From: Acridotheres tristis
Taxonomy: Eukaryota; Chordata; Aves; Passeriformes; Sturnidae
Reading direction: 5' to 3'
Length of the DNA stretch: 64,000 nucleotides
Assembly: GCA_037013685.1 (NCBI GenBank)
Contig: CM072919.1
Location: forward strand, 47,070,616-47,134,615
The notes below the pieces were generated by a model. It was not told the origin of the DNA, did no database searches, and saw nothing but the letters and a program-made list of their open reading frames with translations. Below, piece after piece: positions 1 to 14,200 of the stretch. The translations under genes and the position numbers were made by a program. The stretch's first letter is position 1. Each line of letters opens with the position of its first letter.

Positions 1-3000
1 CCACTAAGGTCACAGAACATGCAGCACATGCTGCTCAGTACCTAGACGTACCCACCATACCATACATGGTGAATTTGGCATGTTGGCTCAGCCAACTCTT
101 AAAAAAGCAAAGGCTCATGGTTGTTTCCCCAGCTAACAGCCCAATAAATAGAAATCCTTTCCCCCAAAAATGAAAGTAAGCATGCTTAAAGAATTACAGA
201 AAAACTGAAAACGGCAAATAATACATTCTCACAGTGGTTATGATCACTTCAGGTCTAATCTAGCCTACTACTCTTTAAACTGCTTAGTGCTTTTAATTTC
301 ATGCAGCACAGTACCTAAAACAGGAAAGTAATTGTGAAACACTGGAATCAAAGGTCTCAATCTCCTTGAATGATGATCTTACTGAATACTGTTATCTCCT
401 TGACTAGCTGATCTAAACAGTGTCTTATACAATGCAGGATGGTTCCCAAGAAGAAGTAACATGTGTAAACCTGCTTTTCTGCTTTCCCACCTACTTAAAA
501 TGGCATCACATACCTTACAGGGTCGAAATATGCATCTTTGGCTAATTGCCCACATTCTGGAATGTGTACTTCACTAGTTTTATCTATTTTATCCCTTTGT
601 GGTTAAATTTATCTCCTGCTGATACAGACATCATACAGAATTCTGTATATGATCACATACTTAATATCTGGGCAATCAACATGTGGTTTTTTAGCCACGT
701 GTGGTTTATGAACAGCTCTCTTGCAGTGCTACCAGCTAATTCACATGAGCAGCAGCAGACCTTCACTAACATGAGGACCACTGTATAATTCAGCTTCCAG
801 ATAGGGTGAAAGAAAACCCCAGGATCTAGCAGGCTTCTAGTGCCAGTGCTGTCCCAGGAGAGCATCCTTGAGGAGTCCCACACTCCTTTGCCTCTCAGCT
901 CTGCTGACCAAAGTTCTGGAATGTGTTTGGTGCTCTTAGCTACAAGAAGAGCTTACTATGTAAACTTGAAGTAGTGAAGCTGCCACTACCATATCCCAGC
1001 TTAAATAACCTTATTGGAAAGAAATCCCGCCTCTTGTACCATGCCAAAATGTTGCACCTTCTGTAAAGGGTAGATAGTATTGTTTTTGAGCAACAATATG
1101 TAATAAACAGTAAGTAATCTTGGATCAATATATTGGTATCTTGCAAAGCTGGTGTTTAAATTTCAACATAAGTCTCTGCATAGCTGCAGATCCTTTGGGA
1201 AATATTCTATTGTGCAGATAAAGCAAATGTGAGATTAAAATAATAAAATTCTTTTTGGTTCCTAAGTGCAGAGTCCCATTTTCATTATATGTAGCAAATG
1301 TCTGCAAAAGCATGTTAGATTATGACTGATACTAATATAATTTTCACTTATTTTGCCTCAGATAGATAAAAAGGACCACAATCAGACAAAACATAATCAA
1401 ATCATAATAATTTGCTTATAATTTTTTCTTCTTTTTCTTCTGTCCTTCTAGATTGTCTGTGTTTATTACTCACCTATATGCCATTCTACTGTATCTATTA
1501 CTCTCTACTGTCGTGTTTTCTCATCACTGCTTTTTTCATGATAGACATCTATCTATGTTTCCCCTGCTATTGCTGGCTCGCAGTATTGGTGACTTTGACC
1601 CACAATGTGCTCCTCTTTTTGTTTCTAATCAGAGGACTTCAGAAACAGACAAGTCACAGCCTTCTGATTTTTAGCTCTCTGAGACAGGACACTATATTGA
1701 AAAAAACAAAAGAAAGCAAGCAGAAAAACCCCTTCTCTAAACTTCTGTGAAATTTTGCCAGGATTTGGGGTTACAGTGGAGATACCAAGAAGAGGAAAAA
1801 CTTCAGCAGAGAAAATAATGTCAACATTTCAGAATGTGAGTTTTCAAACACTGTTGCATTAAAACATCACAGAATTCATATCTGGAAAAATCAATGATAA
1901 ATGTGGTTCTTCAGTGACCATTAATTTATTAATTTCAGGTTATGATTAATAATCCAGTTGTCTTCAGATTTTTTTTATGTTCTCGATTCTAATACAATAA
2001 GAAATCACTGAACAGTCCTTGAACAGGACTATGACATTCCTGATTAAGACAATAGAAATATTTTTTTAAATATAAATGCATTCACCGGCAACTTGCCTTG
2101 ATTAGAAACCAAAAGATTAATGGAAGCTTCAAAAAGGATTAATTTCTGTTAGTACATTCATGCTTCTCCTTATTGAACAAAATACAGTTACAGAGAACAC
2201 AGATCTAATTGTTCAAACAACTCTAGAGAAGCTGCAGAAGACTACGAAAATTAATTATGATACGAAATTTTATGACTGCACTAATCAAGACAGCCAGTTT
2301 CAAGAGCTTATGACAATAGATAATATAAAAGCTGAAAACAAGTTATTTATCAAAAGCAATTACCTGACATATGGAAGAGACCCACTTAGAGAGAAGATAC
2401 CCACCTAAAAGAGATTCAAGTCTTGCTTGGATAGGACTATGAGAAAAGGGCTGGATACAATGACACGAGTAGGTAATTTCAGATAAGAGAGCAGTTTCAG
2501 AAAGCTCCATCACACGCTTACCACCCATGCACACACAGCCAAACACCTCTGGAAATGACAGACGTGTCCTTTGTAGAAAGCATCTAAGGGCACAAATTAG
2601 TGCGCTCCATGGGGAAAAACTGAATGCATCATTGGCACCCCTATGACAAAGAATTTGTTAAACGGAACTTGCCAGATGATCTTGAGAAAAGGAGAAGGAT
2701 GATGACCTAAAAATCTGGCAAGTGGCTTCTGAATGAGGAAAACGACACACACAGGAACAAGTAAAATTGCTCAAGTAAACAGTAACACTTGCACATACAG
2801 CTCAACATCCTTCAAGCCAGGGCAAACATCCAGAGCTTCAGAAAAATGTGGGTGGGGGAACAAGGGGAGGGAGAAGTAAATAAGGAGAGGATGTGAATAA
2901 TTCTTCCAAGATTCTATAGATAAGTAGCCTATCATCCTGTTACTAAAGGTTAAGAAGGAACATATTCCTCACTGGTTCTGTATAATTAATATCATTAAAT

Positions 3001-3186
3001 CCTCATATTAAACTTGCTTTCAAGCAAGACACACTATGTTACTGTAGGAAAAAAATGTTTATTTTTGGTGATGGTCTTGAAGAGGTAGGAGGTGAAGAAG
3101 AGATAGAAGCATAAGAAAAACAGAGTACATTGGTTATAGCAATTCTGTGAAAACAAAAGACTGCCAACACTAAACTGATCGCTTTA

Positions 3187-3216
3187 CTCTTTCTTTCTTT
3201 CTTCCTTTCTTTCTTG
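3187..3216. repeat. (CTTT)n-like simple repeat
   Basis: A short imperfect pyrimidine microsatellite of CTTT/CTTC units, read directly from the sequence. It opens a small reading frame on the opposite strand that is rich in K/E/R and is an artefact. Confidence 0.7.
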
Positions 3217-4381
3217 ATCCACCGTATGAGTTGGTAGCCAAGAGAAGTCAAAAAAGCTGAGTCAGAATAAATAAATGTTTAGTTAAAGGCTTGGAGGGAG
3301 GTGGGGAAAAGGAAATACCTATCTCAAAAGACTAAGGAACATCATAAGAAGTTATTTAAGTGTTTATCATATTAAAGATCCAGTTACCGTCTCAGTTAAT
3401 TGCTTCTGTCCATACTTGTCTCAAAACTCTTTTCCAATGGGCAATATATTATTGCATATAACTATTCAAAACATTTCCAGTGAGATTCCTGTGCCTGCTC
3501 ATAAATGTTGCTAGAGGAATTAATTAAGTGAAAATCTAGGGTTATCCTCTATTCTATTTTCATAACTTGTTCTGAACCATCATTTTACAGATCTTTTTCA
3601 ATCTAGTTTTTCTTCGAAATGAAAGTATCTTTTTCAAAGTAGCCTAGTCTGAAGATAACCTTGCTAAAACCCTTTTTTCACAAGCATTTTTAATGGGTAG
3701 TGGTATGGCAAAATTTATGGCATAGGTACCATAATTAAGGAAACTGTTTCAAAGCAGCAGCTACACATTCTATTCAGGAGATGGCACAGAATGAAACTTT
3801 TTGTTTGCTTTGTTCTGCTTAAGCACAAAAGAATAATGCTTCTTTGGTTTTCTTAAGTAGTTTACCACTGGAGTTAAGAATAATAAACATAGGTTTTATG
3901 TTCATTTAATATTGTGATTAATGTAAACAAAGGCAGATCTATCCTCTTTGACCAAATAAATAAAAACAGTACTCATATACTTAGTTTTTATAACTCAAGA
4001 AGTCAAATTACTGAAGACAGTTTGTTGCTACTGAAGACCTGAAGAGAAACACAATCTCAAATGTCATAGTTTGACTACATTGTACTTAATTATTTGAAAA
4101 TACTTTCAGATTATTTCTGCCTTATTCTGCCTTTAAAAATTTATGTTTCATGGCTTTATAACTGAATTACTTTTATTTTTGCATGCACTAACCATCAGAT
4201 TTCAATGTCCTGCAATGATTTCCTATTTTCCAGATTGTGTTAAAAATATGAAAGACATGTTTTTCTGCTCAGCTATAGGAATGTTAAAGGACACTTTCTA
4301 CCTGTAGCTGACTGGAAAGGAATAATTCCAAACATTCACTGTTTGAGGCTCCACAGATGTTTGCTTTCCTTTGTTAAAACA

Positions 4382-4446
4382 AATAAACAACCAAAAAACC
4401 AACCAACCAACCAACCAACCAAAAAAAACCCCAAAAACCACCAGGA
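4382..4446. repeat. A/C-rich low-complexity tract with (ACCA)n core
   Basis: AAC and ACCA units flank about five exact CCAA repeats, followed by A-runs and CCCC. It belongs to a recurring class of A/C (or T/G) tracts in this window. Confidence 0.75.
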
Positions 4447-5134
4447 AACCAAAACAAAAAAATCTTCTCATGAGCATATCTCTCGCTGCACTCCTCAGAG
4501 ACGTGAAACAAGCTGAAGCAATTTGAAGCCGTAACCTAACCCCAGTAACTTCATTCTCTCACTTTTGCTGTATGGGAGAATCCTTAGATTTCTCAACATA
4601 ATGATATGTGATTTCTAAGAAAAAAAGTCACACTGAAAGGAGGAGGGAAAGGCTCACCTCTTAGACATTTAACAAAAAAAAGATCGTGTTATGTTCTTGG
4701 CTTTGGAGGAGTTCTTCAAATCTCTCTTGCTTACTCCTTCACAACTTTGAATTCAGCATCAAGTGAAAAAGATGGTGTTAAACATGAATAGCAGCAACCA
4801 AATTAAAAATCCACTATTTCAGAATCCACATAAAGACTAAATACACACAAAACCATGCCTTACCAAGGACATGGGAAGTATATCCAGGTAGCCATGTGAC
4901 CATATACTTCATTCTAGTACACACAGAACACGATTTGAACTGTCTTATATTTTACAATTCAGTGTAAGTTAAAAGTATACATCCCAGGGCTTTTAAGAAA
5001 CTAGGATTCTTTGAATCCCTAGGCTTTAGATTTCAGGACAAGAGAAAAAACTTCTATCAGGTTGAATTAAATTCCATGCTATCTTCATCTTATAGGACCA
5101 TCTGAATTTTTCTAGTCAGAGCAGTTTACATATA

Positions 5135-5212
5135 CTTATGTAGTATACTACTATACTACACGATATACATATTGTACATAATGTACTATACATATAGTAT
5201 ATGTACTATAGT
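5135..5212. repeat. AT-rich palindrome cluster
   Basis: The sequence contains the perfect 12-bp palindrome GTAGTATACTAC, followed by further TATA/GTAC palindromic words. These include ACATATA-G-TATATGT at 5,190-5,204. Such clusters can extrude as cruciforms; no function is evident. Confidence 0.6.
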
Positions 5213-6475
5213 CTTTCATCTAGACATTTTGGAATACTTAGAAAATGCAAATAGAAGCAAAACCACTATAAAACAGCAAAAATATGAACAGCATGAAGTA
5301 TTTCCTGTGTACTTCTAGGAAGTTTAAATACAAATAAAAATCCTCCTGCTTTGCTAAAATAGGGCATAGAAGACAAAAATAATGGTTGTAAACATTTAGA
5401 TATTTGACATTTTGTGCTTTTTATGCAATCAAGAATCCATTCTCCATTACAAGTTCATAACAGATGCTACTATTCAGACAAACACTTCCTACTGCAATTA
5501 TTGCAAATATACCAAAAACTCATTTTGAAAAATGAAATACAGTTATCAAGTTCGATATTCCCACTTCCAATCTTGGTCACAATAAGGTTTCCATATTATA
5601 CAGACAACCAGATAGACACATACATAAATACGAAGAATTGTGAATGGAATTTTGCATGAAAGTGGTGTCTCCAGATGAAAAGATGCACTGTCAGTTCTTT
5701 GGTTTCTGTCTCTTGTATTTTAGCCATGCTACAAAGAGTTGACAAACGCATTATAGCACAGTATTTAAACAGTGGAAGTTTCTTCCTAATTTTTGTTCTA
5801 GAAACTGCTTTCCAGACCATTATTTTACCCAGCATTACAGACAAATTCATCAGTAGCTGTAAACTTGGAAAAAGCTGAATATCATGACTAAAGCAGGAAT
5901 AATGATGGCAAGAGCACCGAGAAAGATTTTGAAGGATATGTGCTCATGTCTTTACACAATGCAGACTTTGGGGAGGAGACCTATAATCTTGTTATTACAA
6001 GTAAGAAAAATATCTCCCAGCAGATGCTAAGTTGAATTTCAGAGCTGACATGTGGAAAAAGCTACGTTCAACAATTTTAAATATAATTTTCAGGTATTAA
6101 TTCTGTAATCTGAAAATACTCAGCTAGCAAAAATGCAGCTAGCAGAGATTCTACCCTTAAAGCCTGTGGTTTTCATGGTAGTTATTTAAATTGCAATTTC
6201 TTCTGAAAAACTTTGTCAAGAACTAGGTTGTGCTGTGTACTTCCTAAAGAACATACAAATTTCTGCTTCAAAACCACACAAAGAATATAAAAGACACAAG
6301 AAAATATAAAGTCTCATCTCTGTTTTACAACTAGAAAAGCCATATAAAGAATTCAAAATACAATGTACATTAGAAACATTAAAAATTCAAGACCTCATAT
6401 TGATCCTGTGGCAGGATATATGAACCAAATATCTCCTTCTGTGAGTAGGCTTATATGGGACAGGAAGAAAAGTCT

Positions 6476-6548
6476 GGAGGAAGAGGAAGAGGAAGAGCAA
6501 GAGGAAGAGGAAGAGGAAGAGGAAGAGGAAGAGGAAGAGGAAGAGGAG
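6476..6548 (+). repeat. (GAGGAA)n hexanucleotide microsatellite
   Basis: About 12 GAGGAA/GAAGAG units with a single GAGCAA interruption. The surrounding open frame (6,363-6,713) encodes a poly-glutamate run only because of this repeat. No conserved sequence flanks it, so it is not called as a gene. Confidence 0.85.
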
Positions 6549-6549
6549 C

Positions 6550-9500
6550 CCTGCTACAAGTTACAGATTCTATGCAAAAGTTTAATTTATATCAACATGT
6601 TTGAGGACAGCCCTATTAATTTCAGGACAGAGGGAAATAAGTACATGGAAAGAGCCAATCTAAGCATGTTAAGACTGAGCAGGAAGACATGCTCTGTTGT
6701 TACAGAAATTTGATCAGACATATTGTTGCCACAGTTTAAGAAGAAAATAAGTAAGAAGAAAAATAAAATAGAAGACTCCTACCCCTCAAGAAATCTTATA
6801 AATCTGGGGGGAAAAAAGAAAATTCAAACACCACTGACCCTCCACCAAAACCTTATGAACAGGTTGCAGGTCTCACTTGCTAAATTAATTTGAGAATGGT
6901 CCACTTTGATTCAGTACGAAGTACAAAGTTTCACACAATTACAGAAAAAAAAATATATTTTTAGTATGATTAAGTTGTTTTTTTGGTTTTGGGGGTTTGG
7001 GGTTTCTTTTTTTGTTTGGTTGGTTTGGGGGTTTTTGTTTGTTTCTTTTGGCTTTTTTTATTTGGTTTGGTTGTTTTGATTTTTTTACTTTAAACATAAT
7101 GAAAACAAAGGCTTCAAAAAGACTAAGAATAGTCTCTAAAATTCCTAAAATCTCTAAAAGTAAGGTTTTCCTAGGGAGAATTTTCTTCCGTTAAGTAGAC
7201 ATTTCTTTAAAAGATGTTCAACTATGGCTTTAAAATAATTTCCCAAAATTATCTTTTAGGCACCAGGTCTAATAATTTTCTGGATTTCATATTCACATAT
7301 ACAGTTAGTACAGTAATTTTTCCCACTATCAACTGTGCATTCACTTTTATATTGTCTACCTAAAATATTAAGCATATCTCTTTTCATCTTGCTGTCCCCT
7401 GACTGATACAGGTCAGTCAGTGCAGAACCTTCTTCCTTTCTGATGAAATCTGCTTTATTTCTTCTTCTGAACAGCAACCAAGCATCATGTTTTCCTGTTT
7501 TTTCCCCTCATGTGTCTTTTCTAGCAGAAAAAAACTTCTTCACTGTATGACTGTTCAGTGTGTAGTAGATTCCTCTGTTACTGCAGTAAGAAGTTTAAGT
7601 TAACTTTCCAAATTATATTAGAAATTAATGTCACTTGGGTAACCCCTGTGCTCAGTTTCCTTGAACAAGCCAGTCATCAAATCATAAATCCTTTCTACAT
7701 TACAAACTCACTATGATTTACCCAGGGCAGGTATGTTTAAAATTTGCCATTGAAGGCATGAATGTTCTACAGTCACAGTTTCAAACAGATGTACATCAGG
7801 AAAATTGAATAAATAAAACAATGCAAAGATAAGGCCATTTCCTAGTCTTTGACTCAAAACTCCAAATTATATAATTCTTCTTTCACTGTGCTCATTTATT
7901 CATAAAATAAATGTTAAAAAAAAACCCTGAAATCTTTCCTTCTTCATTTCCACTGTCCTACACCAACATAGCATAGCCAAGCCCATAGAAATAAGAAAGA
8001 GATTATCATCTCAGCTCAGTTATTTCTTTTGGAGTTAGCATAAGTCATGACGAGTGTGGCTACCCTCTATTTCCTCTAAAAAAAAACACTGAGAGAAATA
8101 AAATAAAACCAAATAAAAGATGTAGCCACACAGGAGTAGTGTTTGACCATTATATTATGCAGGAGTGTCATTCTTATACAGAAAGTTTGTCCTTCATGTC
8201 AACTCTTCACAGAATCTAAAAAAATTACAGTGCAAGGAAAAGCTGGTTTCTGCGGCCACCTGAGTTACACAGAGAATGGTATTATTATTACAGCAATGTC
8301 AAAATCCAAAAGCTGGACTTTTATTTAATGCAATACATATGCCAGTTTAATCTGAAGTCAAAACAAAACGAAATGAAACAATTACCAGCAGTTTTGTATA
8401 AATTTAGTCTTCCATTATTAAATGCCTTATTGGAAGAATACACATATATGGGGTCAGTCTAAAAAAAATATATGCACAGATGAAAATTCTGGAGAAACTT
8501 GGTTGACTCGAAAGTAGGAGTATCCAACAACACTTCGCAAGCCATATCTGGAACTGATGTAATATAGTCATTATGACATCTAGCCATATAGAATTTTGAA
8601 AAATCTGAAGCATGGAGGCAAGAATAAGCTTTGTTTAATTCCTCTGATGGATGTTACTGGCCAAGATCAGACAGTCCTGCTAGATCACCCCCTCCATTCC
8701 CATGCCAGTCTTGAACTGGTGTGTAAGTAGCACATACAATACTACTTTTGTCCACTTTTACATGCTGTAAAAAACAGGCTTTCTGTAGTTCAGCAAAACT
8801 CATTGTTATAGTACAATTTCACCTACATGTTCAGTCCAAGTACTGCAGCATCTTTTTTTCTCCCTTTTCTTTGCTTCTTCCTCTTGAAGAAACGTAACTG
8901 TGTCAAATAGACCAGTGATCTAGTCATCCCAGAATGTATTCTAAGACAACCTCTGCAGCTCCAGTAGATATATTTCCAAAAGGCCTTGAATTGCCTCTTT
9001 GCTTTTCACTTCTCCCCGTTTTGGTAGCTTTCCTTGCACATACATGTTCAACAATTATGCTGACTGCACATTTCTCTCAAAAGGCATAAAAAAATATACC
9101 CTTAAGACTGAAAAGGGTGTAAAGAGTTTAATTAAATTTAATAGGGGCATGACTCAGATGCACATGGCATTATTCATCAACTCTTGTAAACGACATGTTA
9201 CATTGCCATTACATTGCTTACTGTAACAGAAACATCTTGCTTGCAGCTGGGGAAGAACTGCAAACTCAGAATGCAAAGTGCCTCAAGGTGCACAATGCCA
9301 ACATGTACTCATGTTGTACAGGAGCTGTTACAGGAGGATTTAAAATACAGGAACAGAAACATACAGGGAATACTGTGGTGCAAAATCCAGGTAATGACTT
9401 GCTAGTATATTCACCATACATCATCCCAAGAGAAGACTTCATCACATTTCATAATCTTCTAGATCACAAGCAAGGCATGTTTTGTTGTGTTTTTTATGAA

Positions 9501-10890
9501 AAAAGACCCAAATCAAAACAACCAAAAACTCCCAAACAAACAAACAAGAAGACACTGAAGACTAAAATTATTGAAGCATGGAAGTGTGAATTACAGTGAA
9601 AAATGAAACTTTTTTTTTTCTTTTTCATGTTAAGTGAGAGTCTAAGGAAAACATTCAATTTCTAACCAAGACTTTCAAAAATCCTGATATAAAACACAAG
9701 CCTGTCTGAGAGCCACAGAGAATTCCTTAATCCTTGGGAAAAACTAGTGGCAATAATTTACATCCTCTGAGGTTCCCATAAAGCTCTAGTAGTGTTCACT
9801 TCGTCCACCCAATGTGAACTTCTACACCAAGAACAGAAATGCTTTTTAATGCATAGATTATGTTTCTATTCTAAGCACAGCAATTTACGGGGGTATAAAA
9901 CTGGAACATGATACTAGCAATCTAATCCAGAGTATCAAAAATTATATCCCCACTTTTTGAAGAATATATTCATCAAACAATTGTGCCATCACCCATTAAT
10001 GATCACAGAATATTCCCTGTCTGTACTTAATTGTTTGGTAGCATTATCAACCCAATCATTGCAGGAAATATTCATGAAAGGGACAGTATTTTTAAACCTG
10101 TGAAATCCAGCATTCATAATTAAATGAGGAAAGTGGTAAAAATTCAAATCAAATAGATACCACAGAAATACAGTTTGATTTCCTCTTTTCCCTTCATCTT
10201 CAGGAGGCAAAAGCTATTACGGAAGAGGGGTTTATTGGGGTGATACACAAGAGGAACTACTAATATTTTCAGAGATCTTGTCAGAAACTGTACAATTAGA
10301 CCAGTTCTAAAACATTCTCATCCCCTCTATTTATCTCTGAACTGGCTGTAGCTCTTTTTTAAATCTGCAGTAAGAATTCACAAACCCTTGATTCACCCTA
10401 CCTTTGTACATACCCATTACTCAGAAAATATGACTGCTGTAGGATCCATAAGTAATAGCATTTTGTGAATAACCTGACTTCAGTGCAACAGGAGAAGAGG
10501 AAGTATCACTTCTTTCCCTGACGTATGCACATATTCACATATGGCCTGTGAAAACGTGTGAAAATGCTGACAGCTTAAATCTCGAGTGAGCTGCACGGTC
10601 AGAGATCTGTAACTTAAGCGAACTTATTCTCACTTTCATAATTTCAAATAACTACTTTAAATTAAATTTTATCTCATACACCTGAATTATCAGAAATGGC
10701 AATATGGTTTCTCATTAAGCTTTCCTAAAAACAGTCGGTTGAAGCCAGGTGTACTACAGGTTTAAGTCAGCCTACCATGGTAAAAAAGCAAGCCCAAAGT
10801 GTTTTCTTAAAGTAAAGAGCAGCTCTGCAGGAAAAGATGGGTAGACACAAAATTGACCATTAGCCAGTAATGTTTCCCTTGCACTAGATA
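6550..10890. other. Non-coding DNA, presumed intron (middle part)
   Basis: AT-rich with no recognisable exon, RNA gene or transposon. A T/G-rich tract lies at 6,974-7,085. Open frames are below 135 codons and lack domains. The presumed intronic status follows only from the orientation of the exon at 14,633-14,707. Confidence 0.45.
6974..7085 (+). repeat. T/G-rich low-complexity tract
   Basis: Runs of T2-8 alternate with G1-5 (TTTTGGGGG and GGTTGG words). One strand is almost free of A and C. An open frame through it is F/G/L/W-rich, as expected from composition. Confidence 0.75.
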
Positions 10891-10894
10891 ATGC

Positions 10895-11462
10895 AAATGT
10901 TATCCTGGTCTGCATTAAGCAAATGACTGCCAGTAGCCTAAGGGAGGTGATCCTTCCTGTCAGCTCAGCACTGATGAGGCCATGCCTGGAGACTTGTGTC
11001 CAGTGCTGGGCTCTCCAGCACACCAGAGAGATGGACATACAAGAGGAGTCCAACAAACAGCCACAACAACGATGGGGGGGCCTGGACTGCCACACCGAGA
11101 GGGTCTGGGCAGCCTGGAGAAAGGCAGGCTTGGGGAGATCTTACTAATGTGTATAAATACCTGAAGGGAGGGTGCAAAGAAGACACAGTCAGCCTCTCTT
11201 CAGTGGTGCCCAGCCACAGAATATGAGGCAATGTTTGTGGACTGCAACACGGGAGGTTCCCTCTGAACCTTAGGACACTGAGGGTGAGCCCTGGAATAGG
11301 TTTACAAGAGACGTGGTGGAGTCTCCTCTGAAGAGATCAAAAGCTGCCTGGACATGATCCTGGGCAATTGGCTCTATGGAACCCTGTTTGACTGGGAGGA
11401 TTGGACAAGATGATGTCTAGATGTCTCTGCCGACCTTACCCAGCCTATGATTCCATGATTCT
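10895..11462 (+). mobile_element. CR1 LINE, 5'-truncated 3' end
   Basis: The plus strand follows the familiar 3' part of avian CR1 elements. The order is a segment of the type 'gaggtgatccttcctgtc', then a GAGGCC-type segment, then a conserved GTGTATAAATACCTGAAGGG block, a 'gtggtggagtctcc' block, and a terminal TATGATTCCATGATTCT. That end is the degenerate CR1 terminal octamer repeat. The element is 5'-truncated, which is normal for CR1, and diverged, with several indels. It lies in the same region as the presumed intron 1 and in antisense to that gene. Confidence 0.85.
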
Positions 11463-11464
11463 AA

Positions 11465-14200
11465 TTGGAAAGGAAGGGTGAAACAACAGAAACTTCAACA
11501 TGTCAAATGATGATGTAAAAAAAATATACTTTGCTGTGATTTTTTTGCCTTGAGTTGATAACATAACCAAGAACCCATTTGATCTATTACAAAGCTCAAA
11601 ACAAAACTCTAAAAGTACTTAAAGTAACAGAAGTTTATTTAAACTTTCCACAAGAAGACGAAACTACTCTTGAGTTTGCTCAAATTTAACACTGCCAGCC
11701 ATAATTAGGTTCATCAATATGATTTTGATCACAATGCTTCCAAGATTTATAAAAAACATACTACAAAATTTCTTTGATGGGTACAAACTGCTTTCAAGAT
11801 GATTCTACATGAAGCAAGTAGGGGCATGGTGATATTTTAGTGCTGCCTGACTAATTGACCCATATAAATAAGGTACTTGTATCCTAATATTTTGTCCTCA
11901 TCTCATATTTTTCCTGCAGTCTTATCTGAAATTACTCTTGATTGAAGCATTTTGATCTTCTTACTGTAATATGGTCAGTTTTTTCAAAGGTGGGGAGTAT
12001 GCTTTTATTTTCAGTATCTTTGACTGCATGATTTTCTTCATATTAACTTCAGCCAATAGAAGAGGAAGTTATCATCTTCTCTGGACAATGGAACAAAACT
12101 CAGTGGATTTTCACTTGGTAAGTATTTTTCTGGGGAAGGGTAAAGGTAACTGCTTAATACAGTTTACTATTTTGTCACTACATGCAAGTATTTTAAAAAT
12201 ATGCTCTCTTCTTCATATAACTATTTCCTGACACACAAAACACCATCACTTCACTTCCTACCACCTTGTAATATGTGTTGTTGAAATAAAAATGGTACAC
12301 TGCAGCAAGCACAACAATTTAAATACGAAATAGAATGACAAATAGCAAATAGGTGGCTCAAATAGTCTATGAATACAATGACCACCATGCAAAATCCGTT
12401 TACCAATGGCCTACATTTGTTTACACCCCTTCCAGACCTAAACCTGCTCATATCCAGTCAGTCCACAAAACACATATGCACATGGATTTACCTATGAAGC
12501 TCATACATGAAATTTTAGGCAGAGCCCATGTCGGGAAATTTGGAACCAGATTATATATAAGATCCCTTTCAATCCAAACTATTTTATGATAATATAGAAT
12601 GGTATAGAAATATCATCCAAACCCTAAATACTTAGCAAATGAGAAGAATAAGGTTTTGCCTTAATTTAATTTAAAGTTAATAAATGCAGCAATACAGAAT
12701 TGCAGTTTATAGATATGTATATATTCTTTGTGATATAGGCATACAGGCACAACCTGTGGCTGCTCCATGAAGCATAACTTTAATCCCCACTTATTCCACT
12801 ATCTCGCATTACAAATGGAAGAAAAACAACAGGAGGTTTCCTGAGCTGACTATGTTCTTGGCCCTAGGAAATGCTGTCCATGAGGACAACTCATTTTATT
12901 CGCACTGTCTGTAAATTTGAGACTAGAGGCAGCAGGCAGCACCAAAATGCTATTTCAAAAGTAACACTATCTCAGTAAGTGTAAAATTAAGTTCTTGTAA
13001 CTAAGTATCCAACATAAAAGCCAGGGGAAACTAAGTGGCCTGTTTCAGATCCCAAGCCATTGTGCTGCATCTCTCTCACTCCACAATTTTCAAATGTAAG
13101 CCTGAATATTCTGTATTTGCATGTAGAAAAGAAATAAGGAGATATTTTAGTTCCTCACAAAGCAGAACTGCTTCCAAGAAAGAGGCAAAGCAGGTGCACA
13201 GGGCCAGGTTAAGCAGGGATAGAGCAGAGTGCCGGGGAGATCAGCTCAATCTCAGCCCTGGGAGCAGAATTGGTGGCAGGATTAAAGGAAGTGGCAGACG
13301 AGGTTTCCATTGAAGGACCACAGCTATTACAGTTCTAGTGTCCTGTATCAGAACAGACAGCAGATGCCATAAAGAACAGTCCAGTCTGGGCATCCTGAAG
13401 GTACCAGTGCTACCAAAGCAACCTGCAACCTTTTTCAACAACTTTTGCAGTGACACAGTCTGATCTAGTCCTGGCCACTTACCTTCAGGTGCAGGTGGGC
13501 ATCACACTTCATCCCCCATGGCATTCCACTGTGCTTTTGAATAGATTCCTTGCATGGAATCCAAAGTGGTGCAATAACAGAAGGCAAAGAAACCTAACAC
13601 AAAAGTTTCTCTATCAAAACTAAAAACTTTATTCAGATGACTAGGCTAACTTGCCCATGGTACAGTTACTACAGAGGTACGAGAGGAGAAAACACACTTC
13701 AGGAGCACAGAAGGAGACCAAAAATGCATGTACAGAGAATCATGTAAGTTTATTTCAAGTGACCCTGTATTTTTTTTTTTTCAATTGAGGTGTTGCTTGT
13801 TGTTTTCATGAGAGATTTAAGATATTTCCCTAATTATAAAGATATCATCGTTACTGAAATGTGCTATTACTTTTTTAAAATTCATCCTTGAAATTTAAGA
13901 ACAAAATCAAGTGGAAACAGTTTAAGAGAGCCATGTTTACACATTCTTTTCTTTAAGGCACAAATAAAGCTGAATGTGAGTTCATGCAATGTCTCCAGGG
14001 GGTAACTGGTGCATCCTCAGTGAGTTTTTATTATTATTATCATCATCATAATTTTATTTTATTTGGCTAGAATCTGAAATAAAAGCTAGGCAATGGCAAA
14101 TTGACGAATAAGCAAAACAAACTACCTGTAAAGCACGTTAGAGGATGTCAATTACACCCAAGGGAAGCCCACTGACAGGGCTCCTGCTCAGGTCTCGACT
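11465..14200. other. Non-coding DNA, presumed intron 1 proximal to exon 1
   Basis: AT-rich with no recognisable coding exon. Open frames are under 95 codons. It contains an ATTATTATTATCATCATCATAAT-like ATT/ATC patch near 14,027-14,055. The sequence grades into the CpG island at about 14,200. Confidence 0.45.

Larger units (their letters stand above)
1..6470. other. Non-coding DNA, presumed intron 1 of the minus-strand gene (left part)
   Basis: AT-rich sequence with many stops in every frame. The longest open frames are about 110 codons, with no recognisable domain. Small simple-sequence patches are seen: a CTTT/CTTC-rich stretch near 3,187-3,216, an ACCA/AAC-rich stretch at 4,382-4,446, and an AT-rich palindrome cluster at about 5,135-5,212. 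Because the splice donor at 14,632 points leftward, this DNA is downstream of exon 1 of the minus-strand gene. I infer that it is intron; no exon 2 could be identified. Confidence 0.5.

Noticed and set aside
6363..6713. 116-codon frame with a poly-glutamate run
   Set aside because: The acidic run is the (GAGGAA)n repeat and the remaining residues show no family resemblance.
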